This document shows positions 32,430-40,556 of a stretch of DNA of 64,000 bases, one piece after another. This DNA is from Saccharothrix sp. NRRL B-16348. Lineage in GTDB: Bacteria; Actinomycetota; Actinomycetes; Mycobacteriales; Pseudonocardiaceae. Where the stretch lies: positions 62,001 to 126,000 of the forward strand of contig NZ_LGED01000196.1 in NCBI RefSeq assembly GCF_001280085.1. Direction: 5' to 3'. Both the position numbers and the translations under genes were made by a program. The first letter of the stretch is position 1. Every line of letters starts with the position of its first letter. The notes below the pieces were generated by a model. The model did not search any database, was not told the DNA's origin, and was given only the letters and a program-made list of their open reading frames with translations.

Positions 32430-35400
32430 TCACGCCCGTCCGCTCACCTCCGCCAGCCGCCTGCGGATGTCGGCCGTCTCCGGCAGGCACGCCCGCGTCG
32501 CGATGGCCAACGCCTTCTCCCAGTGGTCCAGCGCCACCGCGTAGTCCCCGCGCAGCGCCGCGACCCTGGCCAACCCGTCGTGCGCGAGGGCGGACTTGAC
32601 GTCCTGGTCGCCCAGCGCCACCACCCGGGCGAAGCACTCACCGGCGGCGTCCGGCGCGCCCAGGTCGTAGTGGACCTCCCCGAGCGCGCACAGGGCCTGC
32701 CCCTCGACGTCCGGGCTGCCGATCTCCCGCGCGAGCACCAGCGCGGACCGGCCCGCGTCCAGCGCGTCCTCCAGCTTCCCCAGCCGGCGCAGGCAGTCCG
32801 ACAGGAAGTGCAGGCCGCGCGCCTCGATCTCCCGGTCGCCGATCCGCCCGCCGAGCGACAACGCGCGCCGCAGGTGGTCCAGCGCCACGACGAGGTCGCC
32901 CGACCTGGTGTGCACCCAGCCCAGGTTCAGCAGGCTCGACGCGATCATGTACGGGTTGTCCAGCTCGGTGTTGATCGCCAACGCCCGGCGGTGGTGGTGC
33001 GCGGCCTCGTCGTAGCGGCCCGTCTTGGCGTGCGCGACGCCCAGGTTCGACAGCACGGCGGCGAGGTCGCGGGGTGTGCCGAACCCCTCCGCCAACTCCA
33101 GCGCGCGGCACAGCGCCGTGACCGCTTCGTCGTAGCGCCCCGACCGGATGCACGCGATGCCCAGGTTGGACAGCATCCGCCCGGCGCCGCGCCGGTCGCC
33201 CCGCGCCTCCTCGATCGCCAGGCCGAGCTCGAAGGTCCGGTGGGCCGCGGCGAAGCGGCCGGCGCCCAGGTGGGCGACACCGAGGTCGCGGTAGACCACG
33301 GCGAGCGCGTCCAGGTCGTCCACCCGGCGCGCCGCGTCCAGGGCGTGTTCGTAGCCGGACAGGGCGTCCTCGACGTACCCCTGGCGCATCAGGCCCGTGC
33401 CGAACACCACGGCCAGCCGCCACACCAGGTCGTGCAGCCCGTGGTCCAGGGCGGCGCGGATGGTCGGCTGGAAGTTCGGCTGCACGGCCGCGACCACCCG
33501 GCGGGCGTCGGTCGCGGTGCGCAGCGGTGGCAACGAGGAACGCCGTCGCGGTGCGGGCACCTTGAGGTCGCGGCCGGGGTCGATCACCCGTTCCACGGCC
33601 GTGCCCAGGTCGACGAGGTGCTCGCCGAGCCGGCGCAACGCCGCCTCCCGGTCCGCCGCGGACTCCAGCCGGCCGGCGAGCGAGTGCGCGTGGTGCCGCA
33701 GCAGGTCGTGGAAGCGGTAGCGGTCGATCGCGTGCCCGATCAGCAGGTGCACGTCCAGCAGGCCCTCCAGCAACCGCTCGGCCTCGTCGGGCGGGACGTC
33801 CAGCAGTGCCGCGGCGGCGTGGAGGTCGAACAGCGGGCCGGGGTGCAGGCCGAGCAGCCGGAACGCGCGCTGCTGCCGGGCGTCGAGGTGGTGGTAGGAG
33901 ACGTTGAACGCGGCCGGCACGCTCCGGTCGCCCACCGCCAGCTCGGTGAGCCGCCGCCGCTCGTCGCGCAGCCGGTCGGCCAGGTGCGCGACCGTCCAGG
34001 TCGGACGGTGCCGCAACCGGGACGCGGCGATGCGGATCGCCAGGGGCAGCAGCCCGCAGTGGGCCACCACCTCGGCGGTCGCCGCCGGCTCCGCCAGGAC
34101 GCGTTCGTCGCCCACCACGGCGCGGAACAGCGCGATCCCGTCGTCGCGGTCCATGACGTCCAACGAGAACGACACCGTGCCGTCCAGGTCCGACAGGCGG
34201 CGGCGACTGGTGGCCAGCACGCCCGCGGTGGCGCCGCCGGGCAGCAGCGGTCGCAGCTGACCGCCGTCGGCCACGTTGTCCAGCAGCACGAGCACGCGCT
34301 TGCCCGCGAGTTCGGACCGCCAGCGGCTCGACCGCTCGGTGACGCCGTCGGGCACCTGCTCGGGCGGCACGCCGACGCCGCGCAGCAACCGGTCCAGCGC
34401 GGCGGTCGCGGTCAGCGGCTCCTGGCCGGGCGTGTGGCCGTGCAGGTCGATGAACACCTGGCCGTCCGGGAACGCGGTCCGCAGCAGGTGGGCGGCCCGG
34501 ACCGCCAGCGTCGTCTTGCCGACGCCCGCCATGCCGTCGAGCGTGGTGATCACCACCGCCGTCCCGTCGGTCGGCGACACCAGCCCCAGGACGCGGTCCA
34601 GCTCGGCCGCGCGGCCGGTGAAGTCGGCGATGTCGTGCGGGAGCTGGCTCAGGCTTGCGGCGGGCGGCTCGCGCGGCGTCACGGGTGATGGCGCGGGCTC
34701 GTCCCGCAGCATCCGCCGGTGCAGCTCGCGCAGCTCGGGGCCCGGGTCGACGCCCAGCTCCGTGGCCAGCGCCGCCCTGGTGCGCTCGTAGGCCAGCAGC
34801 GCTTCGGGCTGCCTCCCTGCCCGGTACAGGGCCAGCACCAGGTGGTGCCGCAGGCGCTCCCGCAACGGGTGCTCCTGGACCAGGTGGACCAGCTCCGGCA
34901 CGAGGGTCGACGTGTCGCCCAGGTCCAGCCGGAGCCCGATCAAGGTCTCGTGCGCCGCCAGCCGCTGCTCCTCCAGCGCCGCGGCCTCCGCTTCCAGCGC
35001 CCGGCCGGTCAGCCCGTCCAGCGCGGGGCCGCGCCACAGCAGCAGCGCCTCCGACAGCGTCGCGACGGCGAGGCCCGGCTCGCCCCGCCCGACTTGGTCC
35101 TCCGCCGTCGCGACGGCCAGCCGGAACCGGTGCGCGTCCACCTGGTCGGCGGTCGCGTCGATCCGGTAGCCCGTGCCGTCGGTGATCAGGAGATCACGGA
35201 ACGCACCCAGGTGCCGACGTGCCGCGGCGATCGCGTTGTGCACCTGCTTGCGCGCGGTGTCCGGCGGGTCCTCGTCCCACAGGGCGTCGACGAGCCGTGC
35301 CGCGGTCACGAGCCGGCCGGGCCGGAGCAGGAGCGCCGCGAGCAGCTTCTCCTGGCGGCTGCCACCCAGCGGGACGCGCCGACCGCCGACCAGCGCCTCG

Positions 35401-35447
35401 AACGGGCCGAGCAGCCGAAACTCGACCCCGTCGGTTCTCCTCCCCAT
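32430..35447 (-). CDS. AfsR/SARP-family transcriptional regulator
   Basis: 1005 residues. An OmpR-type winged helix (~10-100; FRLLGPFEALVGGRRVPLGG, QKQ-type VHNAIAAARRHL) is followed by the bacterial transcriptional activation domain (~105-250; LWRGPALDGL, AYERTRAALATELGVDPG). Next comes an NB-ARC ATPase (~275-560; Walker A GMAGVGKTT at 305-313, Walker B KRVLVLLDNVAD) and a TPR array (~690-1000; units such as GDRRGAGRMLSNLGIACIRSGRYDEAV). These are ATP-gated activators that switch on antibiotic or morphology genes by binding direct heptameric repeats near promoters. No biosynthetic cluster is adjacent, so the target is probably elsewhere or nearby small genes. ATG 35447; the upstream side faces the small secreted peptide gene. 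Confidence 0.92.
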   Translation of the reverse strand: MGRRTDGVEFRLLGPFEALVGGRRVPLGGSRQEKLLAALLLRPGRLVTAARLVDALWDEDPPDTARKQVHNAIAAARRHLGAFRDLLITDGTGYRIDATADQVDAHRFRLAVATAEDQVGRGEPGLAVATLSEALLLWRGPALDGLTGRALEAEAAALEEQRLAAHETLIGLRLDLGDTSTLVPELVHLVQEHPLRERLRHHLVLALYRAGRQPEALLAYERTRAALATELGVDPGPELRELHRRMLRDEPAPSPVTPREPPAASLSQLPHDIADFTGRAAELDRVLGLVSPTDGTAVVITTLDGMAGVGKTTLAVRAAHLLRTAFPDGQVFIDLHGHTPGQEPLTATAALDRLLRGVGVPPEQVPDGVTERSSRWRSELAGKRVLVLLDNVADGGQLRPLLPGGATAGVLATSRRRLSDLDGTVSFSLDVMDRDDGIALFRAVVGDERVLAEPAATAEVVAHCGLLPLAIRIAASRLRHRPTWTVAHLADRLRDERRRLTELAVGDRSVPAAFNVSYHHLDARQQRAFRLLGLHPGPLFDLHAAAALLDVPPDEAERLLEGLLDVHLLIGHAIDRYRFHDLLRHHAHSLAGRLESAADREAALRRLGEHLVDLGTAVERVIDPGRDLKVPAPRRRSSLPPLRTATDARRVVAAVQPNFQPTIRAALDHGLHDLVWRLAVVFGTGLMRQGYVEDALSGYEHALDAARRVDDLDALAVVYRDLGVAHLGAGRFAAAHRTFELGLAIEEARGDRRGAGRMLSNLGIACIRSGRYDEAVTALCRALELAEGFGTPRDLAAVLSNLGVAHAKTGRYDEAAHHHRRALAINTELDNPYMIASSLLNLGWVHTRSGDLVVALDHLRRALSLGGRIGDREIEARGLHFLSDCLRRLGKLEDALDAGRSALVLAREIGSPDVEGQALCALGEVHYDLGAPDAAGECFARVVALGDQDVKSALAHDGLARVAALRGDYAVALDHWEKALAIATRACLPETADIRRRLAEVSGRA

Positions 35448-35504
35448 CCGGCCATTGTCCGCCGGCGGCGGCTGTGGCGTGGGAGAACGGCGGCACGGAC
35501 GCCG

Positions 35505-35648
35505 CTATCCGCACTTGGTGATGGGGCAGTGGCCCGAAGTGCCCGCACCGGGGTGCGCGCCGTCCGCGAACGCCGACGCCGTGACCGCGGGCGCCGCGAT
35601 GAACGCGAGGACGAACGCCAGCGCCGCCGTGAATCGAACTGCCCTCAT
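35505..35648 (-). CDS. Very small secreted peptide with C-terminal Cys pair
   Basis: 47 residues from ATG 35648, which has a very strong GGGAGGGAAC site. Residues 1-28 are a Sec signal (RFTAALAFVLAFIAAPAVTA, cleavage after AFA), leaving a mature peptide of about 19 residues ending GHCPITKCG. The two cysteines four residues apart could form a small disulfide loop. No family recognised. It lies 57 bp upstream of the SARP start on the same strand, so both may share a transcript. The frame is open far upstream, but only this ATG has both a ribosome-binding site and a signal peptide. Confidence 0.6.
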   Translation of the reverse strand: MRAVRFTAALAFVLAFIAAPAVTASAFADGAHPGAGTSGHCPITKCG

Positions 35649-35898
35649 GCTGTTCCCTCCCTCTGCGCCCGGTGGGCGCCCCCGTGCGACGATCCGGCAC
35701 GACGGTATCGAACCGCTATCGGACGCCGATGCCCTCGGCCCGGACCGACCACTCAGGACACCTCTCCGGTGTTCGATCACGGCGGGCCACCACCCGATCG
35801 AGGCGGCGGGAGACCCGTTCGGATGTTGTCCGGCCCTTCCCGGCGGCACCATCCTGTGTGCCGTCCGCGTCAACCGAACACGTACGTGCGGAGGGTTC

Positions 35899-36459
35899 GT
35901 GCCGGTCACCGACATGCTCAAGGCAAAGATCAACCACGGGTTCGCCTACCTGGACGTCGACGGCGACGGGCTGCTCACCGAGCAGGACCACGTCCTGATG
36001 GGCAGGCGGGCCGCGGAATCCCTCGGGCACGCCCCCGACTCGCCGCAGGAGCAGCGCATCATCGACGCCTACCTGCGGATCTGGCACGACCTGCACCTGC
36101 CGCACATCCCCGGCGGCGGCACGGCCATCTCGCGCGAGCAGTTCCTCGACTCCACCGGCTCCCTCGCCGACGACCCGGACGCCGCGCGGGCCAGCGTCGG
36201 CGCGCTGGCCGAGGCGTTCCTGGCCATCGCCGACACCGACGTCGACGGCCGGGTGAGCCCCGCCGAGTACCTCGTGTTCCAGCGCGGTCACTTCCCCGGC
36301 CTGACCGAGGACCAGGCCGCCGAGGCGTTCGCGCACCTCGACACGGACGGCGACGGCTACCTCACCGCCGACGAGTTCACGCGCGCGTGCGTGGAGTTCT
36401 GGTCCAGCACCGACCCGGACGCGCCGGGCAACTGGTGGATGGGCCACCCCGTGGCGTGA
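35899..36459 (+). CDS. EF-hand calcium-binding protein (calerythrin-like)
   Basis: 186 residues from GTG 35899, with GCGGAGGG upstream. Three canonical 12-residue EF loops are visible (DVDGDGLLTEQD, DTDVDGRVSPAE, DTDGDGYLTADE) and a degenerate second one around IPGGGTAISREQ. This matches the 3+1 arrangement of calerythrin/CasA-type actinomycete calcium-binding proteins, which act as cytosolic Ca2+ buffers or sensors. No signal peptide. It ends 86 bp before the convergent GH39-like glycosidase gene. Confidence 0.88.
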   Translation: MPVTDMLKAKINHGFAYLDVDGDGLLTEQDHVLMGRRAAESLGHAPDSPQEQRIIDAYLRIWHDLHLPHIPGGGTAISREQFLDSTGSLADDPDAARASVGALAEAFLAIADTDVDGRVSPAEYLVFQRGHFPGLTEDQAAEAFAHLDTDGDGYLTADEFTRACVEFWSSTDPDAPGNWWMGHPVA

Positions 36460-36544
36460 CCCGTCCCGCCGCACGTCCGCTGCCGGTGGCAGTGCGAACC
36501 CGCCGCGGTGCGGTGCTCGGGTCCGTGCTGTCCAGGCACTGCTG

Positions 36545-37894
36545 TCAGCGCTGGGCGACGGTCTGGAAGCTGTGGTCCGACGGCGGCAGGAGCGTGATGG
36601 TGAAGGCGTCCTCGGCGGTGGTGTGCGGCAGGGTGACCGTCGTGGCGTTGCCGGACAGCGTCACGACGGAGTTCCGGACGGTCACCGGTCCCTGGACCGC
36701 GCCGCCGCCGTTGTAGGGGATGCGCTGGACGACCACGCGCACCTGGTCGTCCAGCACGATCCCGCTGGTGGTGTCGAGGCGCCGCAACGCGACCGCGACG
36801 TCGCTCGTGGTGTCGCCACCACCGCCGACCAGGACCTTCGCCGAGCCGGGTGCCTTCGTGGCGAACGCGTCGTACGACCGGCTCGGCGTCACCGAGGCGA
36901 CCTGGCCCGTCTGCGAGCCGTAGAAGCGGTAGACCCACCACTCGCCCTTCGGCAGGTGCTGCCCGGACGAGTCCCGGACGAGCATGTTGCCGAGGTCGTT
37001 GTGCAGGTTGCCCGCGCTGGCCCAGTTGGCGCGCAGGCCGTCGGCCCCGGCGCGTTCCAGGCGGGCGACGTACCAGGAGCCGGCACCGGGGTTCTGCTCG
37101 TTGGCCGCGCCGTACTCGTTGATCTGGTACGGCCGCGGGTGCGGGATGCCGCGCGCGTCGAGGGTGGCGTCCGCCGCCGCCACGTTCGCCACCGGGTCAC
37201 CCGGCAACGAGTGCCAGCTGACGATGTCCGGCACCGTGTCGCTGCCGCGGACGAAGTCGAGGTACTGGTTCCACCACGCGCCGTCCGCCGTCGGCACGCC
37301 CGCGAAGCTGGGGCCGACGATCGGCTGCTGCGGGAACGCGGCCCGCACCCGCTGGTACGTGCGCCGCCACAGCTCGAAGTACCGGGCCTGCGGGCGGTTC
37401 CAGAACGGGGTGATGTTCGGCTCGTTCCACAGGTCCCACTGCACGGGCGCGCCCGTCGCCCGCACGTCGGCGATCAGGCGGGTCAGGAAGGCGTCGTAGT
37501 CCGCCCAGTCGCCGTCGTCGCCGGGGAAGCGGGTGATCGGGTAGCTGTCGGCGCCCCACAGGTCGTGCACGAGCAGGATGAACTCGCCGCCCAGCGACCG
37601 GGTGCGCAGCAGCTGCGCGCGGGTCGAGTTCCACCGGCGGTCGTACTTGCCCGCGACCCAGCCGCCGGGGCCGTCGAGCTGGGCGCCGCCGGCGCGCATG
37701 TACCGGAACCCCACGTCGCGGAAGAAGTGGTCCGCGGGGCCCGTGCCGTCCTCGGTCATGCCGTAGATCCACCCGGAGGCACGGTGGGTCGGGGCGCCGC
37801 CGGCGACGGAGAAGTCCACGGAGAGGGACTCGTCCGGGGCCTGGGCGGTAGGGCCGGGGGTGCCGCGGTCTCGTCCTCGGGGCTTGGGGTGCAC
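36545..37894 (-). CDS. GH39-like beta-glycosidase
   Basis: 449 residues. A (beta/alpha)8 clan-A glycosidase: the acid/base Glu lies in WDLWNEPNITPFWN and the nucleophile Glu in PYQINEYGAANE. A C-terminal beta-sandwich ends ITLLPPSDHSFQTVAQR. Relatives act on xylose-, arabinose- or rhamnose-containing plant polymers. GTG 37894 is supported by AAGGAGTC. The first ~25 residues (HPKPRGRDRGTPGPTAQAPD) keep a charged start and a cleavage-like AQA but have no hydrophobic core, so secretion looks lost or indirect. Three copies of the GAACCGGTTC operator lie between this gene and the LacI gene, indicating control by that repressor. Confidence 0.75.
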   Translation of the reverse strand: MHPKPRGRDRGTPGPTAQAPDESLSVDFSVAGGAPTHRASGWIYGMTEDGTGPADHFFRDVGFRYMRAGGAQLDGPGGWVAGKYDRRWNSTRAQLLRTRSLGGEFILLVHDLWGADSYPITRFPGDDGDWADYDAFLTRLIADVRATGAPVQWDLWNEPNITPFWNRPQARYFELWRRTYQRVRAAFPQQPIVGPSFAGVPTADGAWWNQYLDFVRGSDTVPDIVSWHSLPGDPVANVAAADATLDARGIPHPRPYQINEYGAANEQNPGAGSWYVARLERAGADGLRANWASAGNLHNDLGNMLVRDSSGQHLPKGEWWVYRFYGSQTGQVASVTPSRSYDAFATKAPGSAKVLVGGGGDTTSDVAVALRRLDTTSGIVLDDQVRVVVQRIPYNGGGAVQGPVTVRNSVVTLSGNATTVTLPHTTAEDAFTITLLPPSDHSFQTVAQR

Positions 37895-37994
37895 GATCGA
37901 CTCCTTGACCAGAATGATGGGCGTGACGTGCGCAGGGCAGGCCGCGAGCCTGTCCTGGAAACACGAGGAAGTGCGCGCCGGCCTCTGAACGGTA

Positions 37995-38010
37995 GTCGAA
38001 CCGGTTCGAC
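37995..38010. promoter_or_regulatory. LacI-type operator, copy 1 (perfect)
   Basis: GTCGAACCGGTTCGAC, a 16-bp perfect palindrome with central CG, 101 bp upstream of the GH39-like start. Confidence 0.7.
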
Positions 38011-38062
38011 CACCGGCGGGCCGCACGGTACGAATACGACGAGACGTCACGCTAGATGGTCA

Positions 38063-38076
38063 TCGAACCGGTTCGC
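38063..38076. promoter_or_regulatory. LacI-type operator, copy 2
   Basis: TCGAACCGGTTCGC; the 12-bp core 38064-38075 is perfectly palindromic. It lies between the LacI stop and the GH39-like gene. Confidence 0.65.
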
Positions 38077-38124
38077 AACCGTAACCGAGCGGTAGCGTGG
38101 CCGGGTGGCGGAGGCCGTGCCCGT

Positions 38125-38136
38125 TGAACCGGTTCG
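38125..38136. promoter_or_regulatory. LacI-type operator, copy 3
   Basis: TGAACCGGTTCG, a 10-bp perfect core, 5 bp beyond the stop of the LacI gene. Confidence 0.55.
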
Positions 38137-38141
38137 CGCGA

Positions 38142-39152
38142 CTAGCGGAAGCGGGCCCCGGTGCTCGACCGCAACGTGACGGCCGGTTCCAGCAGGGCGT
38201 TGCGCGGTGTCGCGGCGGGGTCGGCGATCTGCTCGACCAGCAGGTCGACGGCGAGTCGGGCCATCTCCTCGGCGGGCACGTCGGCCGCGGTCAGCGGCGG
38301 GTGGAAGCCCTCGGCGAGGCGGCCCGCGACGACGCCGGTGATCGAGAAGTCGCGCGGCACGTCCAGCCGCGCCCGGTGCAGGGCCTGCTGGAGGCCGGGC
38401 AGCGCGGCCTCGTTGATCGTCACGGCCGCCGTCACCTCCGGCCACCGGGCGCGGATGTCCTCGAAGCACGCCAGCCCCGCCGCGGGCTCGTCGGCGCAGC
38501 ACACCGTGCGCGCGGTCAGCCCGCGCGCGTCCGCGGCCTCCAGGAAGCCGGCCGACGAGCGCAGCGCGGGTCCGTAGCCGGCGGCCACCAGCTCGTCGGA
38601 CCGGTTGATCAGCACCACGTCCTGGTGGCCGAGGTCGGCGAGGTGGTGCACGCAGCGCCGGATCAGCGCCGCGTAGTCCACGTCGACCCACCACGACGCG
38701 CCGGGGTGCTCGACGTGGCCGATCGTCACGAACGGCAGCCCGGCCTGCTCCAACCGCGCCACGCGCGCGTCGTCCAGCAGGATCTCCATCAGGATCACGC
38801 CGTCCACCCGGCGACCGGTGACGATCCGCTCGAACGACCGGTCGTGGTCACCGCCGCTGGGTGAGAGCAGCACGTCGAGGTCGTGCGTGGCGGCGGCCTC
38901 TACCACGCTGGCCACGAAGCCGAGCTGCGCGTCGGTGAGCCGGCTGCTGGCGGGCGGTATCACCAGGCTCAACGTGCGGGTCCGCCCCTCGGCGAGCGCC
39001 CGCGCGCTGGCGTTGGGCCGGAAGCCCAGCTCGTCGATGACCTCGTTGATCCGCCGGGCGGTCGCCGTCGACACCGGCCGCTTCCCGCTCAGCGCGTAGG
39101 ACACCGTGCTGCGCGACACCCCCGCCCGCTTGGCGATCTCGCCGATGTTCAT
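38142..39152 (-). CDS. LacI-family repressor of the GH39/sugar-importer locus
   Basis: 336 residues from ATG 39152 (CGGAGTG upstream). The N-terminal helix-turn-helix is IGEIAKRAGVSRSTVSYALSGKRPVS with the hinge helix FRPNASARALAEG, followed by a periplasmic-binding-protein-like effector domain (GRRVDGVILMEI, ASWWVDVDYAALIRRCVHHL, ITGVVAGRLAEG). It should bind the GTCGAACCGGTTCGAC sites on both sides of its own gene, one of which (39164-39177) overlaps its leader, so it is probably autorepressed. The inducer is likely a sugar brought in by the adjacent importer. Confidence 0.88.
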   Translation of the reverse strand: MNIGEIAKRAGVSRSTVSYALSGKRPVSTATARRINEVIDELGFRPNASARALAEGRTRTLSLVIPPASSRLTDAQLGFVASVVEAAATHDLDVLLSPSGGDHDRSFERIVTGRRVDGVILMEILLDDARVARLEQAGLPFVTIGHVEHPGASWWVDVDYAALIRRCVHHLADLGHQDVVLINRSDELVAAGYGPALRSSAGFLEAADARGLTARTVCCADEPAAGLACFEDIRARWPEVTAAVTINEAALPGLQQALHRARLDVPRDFSITGVVAGRLAEGFHPPLTAADVPAEEMARLAVDLLVEQIADPAATPRNALLEPAVTLRSSTGARFR

Positions 39153-39163
39153 GCGCACTCCGA

Positions 39164-39177
39164 TCAACCGGTTCGAC
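39164..39177. promoter_or_regulatory. LacI-type operator, copy 4 (autoregulatory)
   Basis: TCAACCGGTTCGAC lies 12 bp upstream of the repressor start; one mismatch from the perfect palindrome. Confidence 0.65.
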
Positions 39178-39250
39178 AGGGTGTCGATGATAGTCGGCAA
39201 GGTCTTGCACGGGTTCCTCCGGGACGTTACGTTGGCCGAACCTCACCTGG

Positions 39251-39266
39251 GTCGAACCGGTTCGAC
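39251..39266. promoter_or_regulatory. LacI-type operator, copy 5 (perfect)
   Basis: GTCGAACCGGTTCGAC, identical to copy 1, 47 bp before the start of the sugar-binding lipoprotein gene. Confidence 0.75.
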
Positions 39267-39312
39267 CCGAGGGTCTGACGGGTCGTCAGCGCAGCCGCCA
39301 GGAAGGACCCCC

Positions 39313-40545
39313 ATGAACTCCGCACCGATCACCCACCGGTTCGCCGTCGCCCTCGTCGCGGCGGGACTGGCCCTGTCGGCCTGTTCCTCGTCCACCGGTG
39401 ATGCCGGCGGCCCCGCGGGCGGGAAGTTCGCCGTGTGGGACCCGTACCCGCAGTTCGACGGCGGCTCCGAGTGGGTGAAGGTGATCGAGGACTGCGGGCG
39501 GCAGGCCGGGGTCGAGGTCGAGCGCCAGGCGTACGACACGTCGGACCTGACCAACAAGGTCCTGCTCGCCGCGCAGCAGGGCGTCGCGCCCAACGTCCTG
39601 GTCGTGGACAACCCCGTGGTGTCCACGCTGGCCGAGGCGGGCGTGCTGAAGGCCAACCAGGACACCGGTCTGGACGCGTCGCAGGCGTCGACGAACCTCA
39701 TGGCGGCGGCCGAGTCGGAGGGGAAGGCGTACGGCGTGCCGATCGGGGCGAACACCCTGGCGCTCTACTACAACAAGGCGGTGCTGACCGCGGCCGGCGT
39801 CGACCCGGCGTCGATCACCGACTGGGCGGCGCTGGACGCGGCGCTGGCGAAGGTCGTCGCGGCGGGCAAGAAGGGCATCACGTTCTCCGCGATCGGCACC
39901 GAGGAGGGCACGTTCCAGTTCCTGCCGTGGTTCTGGGGCGCGGGCGCGCAGCTCACCGACCTGTCGTCGGCGCAGGCCGTGGCCGCGGTGGAGCTGTGGA
40001 AGTCCTGGCTGGACAAGGGGTACGCGCCGAACTCGGTCATCGGCAACACGCAGACCACCAGCTGGCAGGAGTTCGCCACCGGCGAGTACGCCTTCGCCGA
40101 GAACGGCACGTGGCAGCTGGGCAAGGCCGGGTTCGAGTACGGCGTGATCCCGATCCCGTCCCGCGCCGGCGGTGTCGCGCCCGCCCCGACCGGCGGCGAG
40201 GTCGTCACCGTGCCCGCCCAGGACGACACGGGCCGGGAAGCGACCGCGGCGAAGATCGCCGGCTGCCTCACCGGCGCGGACACCGTGCTGGCGACCGACA
40301 CGGCCCTGACCTACGTCTCCGCGGTCGAGTCGGTGCGCGAGCGGCAGGTCGCCGCCAACCCGGAGCTCGCGGTGTGGGTGGACGCGGTGAAGTCGGCCAA
40401 GGGCCGCACCGGCGACGGCCTCGGCACCCGCTACCCGCGGATCTCCCAGCCGCTGTGGACCGCCGTGCAGGCCGCGCTGACCGGCTCGAAGGCGCCGGCG
40501 GACGCGTTGAAGGACGCCCAGGCCGCCGCGGCCACGGCGAAGTAG
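39313..40545 (+). CDS. Extracellular sugar-binding lipoprotein (CUT1 importer)
   Basis: 410 residues from ATG 39313 with GGAAGG upstream. Lipobox LSAC (Cys24), followed by a family 1 solute-binding fold (WVKVIEDCGRQAGVEVERQ; PNVLVVDNPVVSTLAEAGVL; YGVPIGANTLALYYNKAVL; FLPWFWGAGAQL). It delivers a sugar or oligosaccharide to the two permeases that follow 11 bp later. Gene order (binding protein, two permeases, glycosidase) and the operator upstream show a single repressed operon. The substrate is probably an oligosaccharide related to the GH39- and GH63-like enzymes. Confidence 0.88.
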   Translation: MNSAPITHRFAVALVAAGLALSACSSSTGDAGGPAGGKFAVWDPYPQFDGGSEWVKVIEDCGRQAGVEVERQAYDTSDLTNKVLLAAQQGVAPNVLVVDNPVVSTLAEAGVLKANQDTGLDASQASTNLMAAAESEGKAYGVPIGANTLALYYNKAVLTAAGVDPASITDWAALDAALAKVVAAGKKGITFSAIGTEEGTFQFLPWFWGAGAQLTDLSSAQAVAAVELWKSWLDKGYAPNSVIGNTQTTSWQEFATGEYAFAENGTWQLGKAGFEYGVIPIPSRAGGVAPAPTGGEVVTVPAQDDTGREATAAKIAGCLTGADTVLATDTALTYVSAVESVRERQVAANPELAVWVDAVKSAKGRTGDGLGTRYPRISQPLWTAVQAALTGSKAPADALKDAQAAAATAK

Positions 40546-40556
40546 GCCCGCGGTCG

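Noticed and set aside
32430..36459. Antibiotic biosynthetic gene cluster around the SARP regulator
   Set aside because: No synthase, synthetase, RiPP-modifying enzyme or transporter genes are adjacent; the neighbours are an EF-hand protein, a lipoprotein and a sigma factor.
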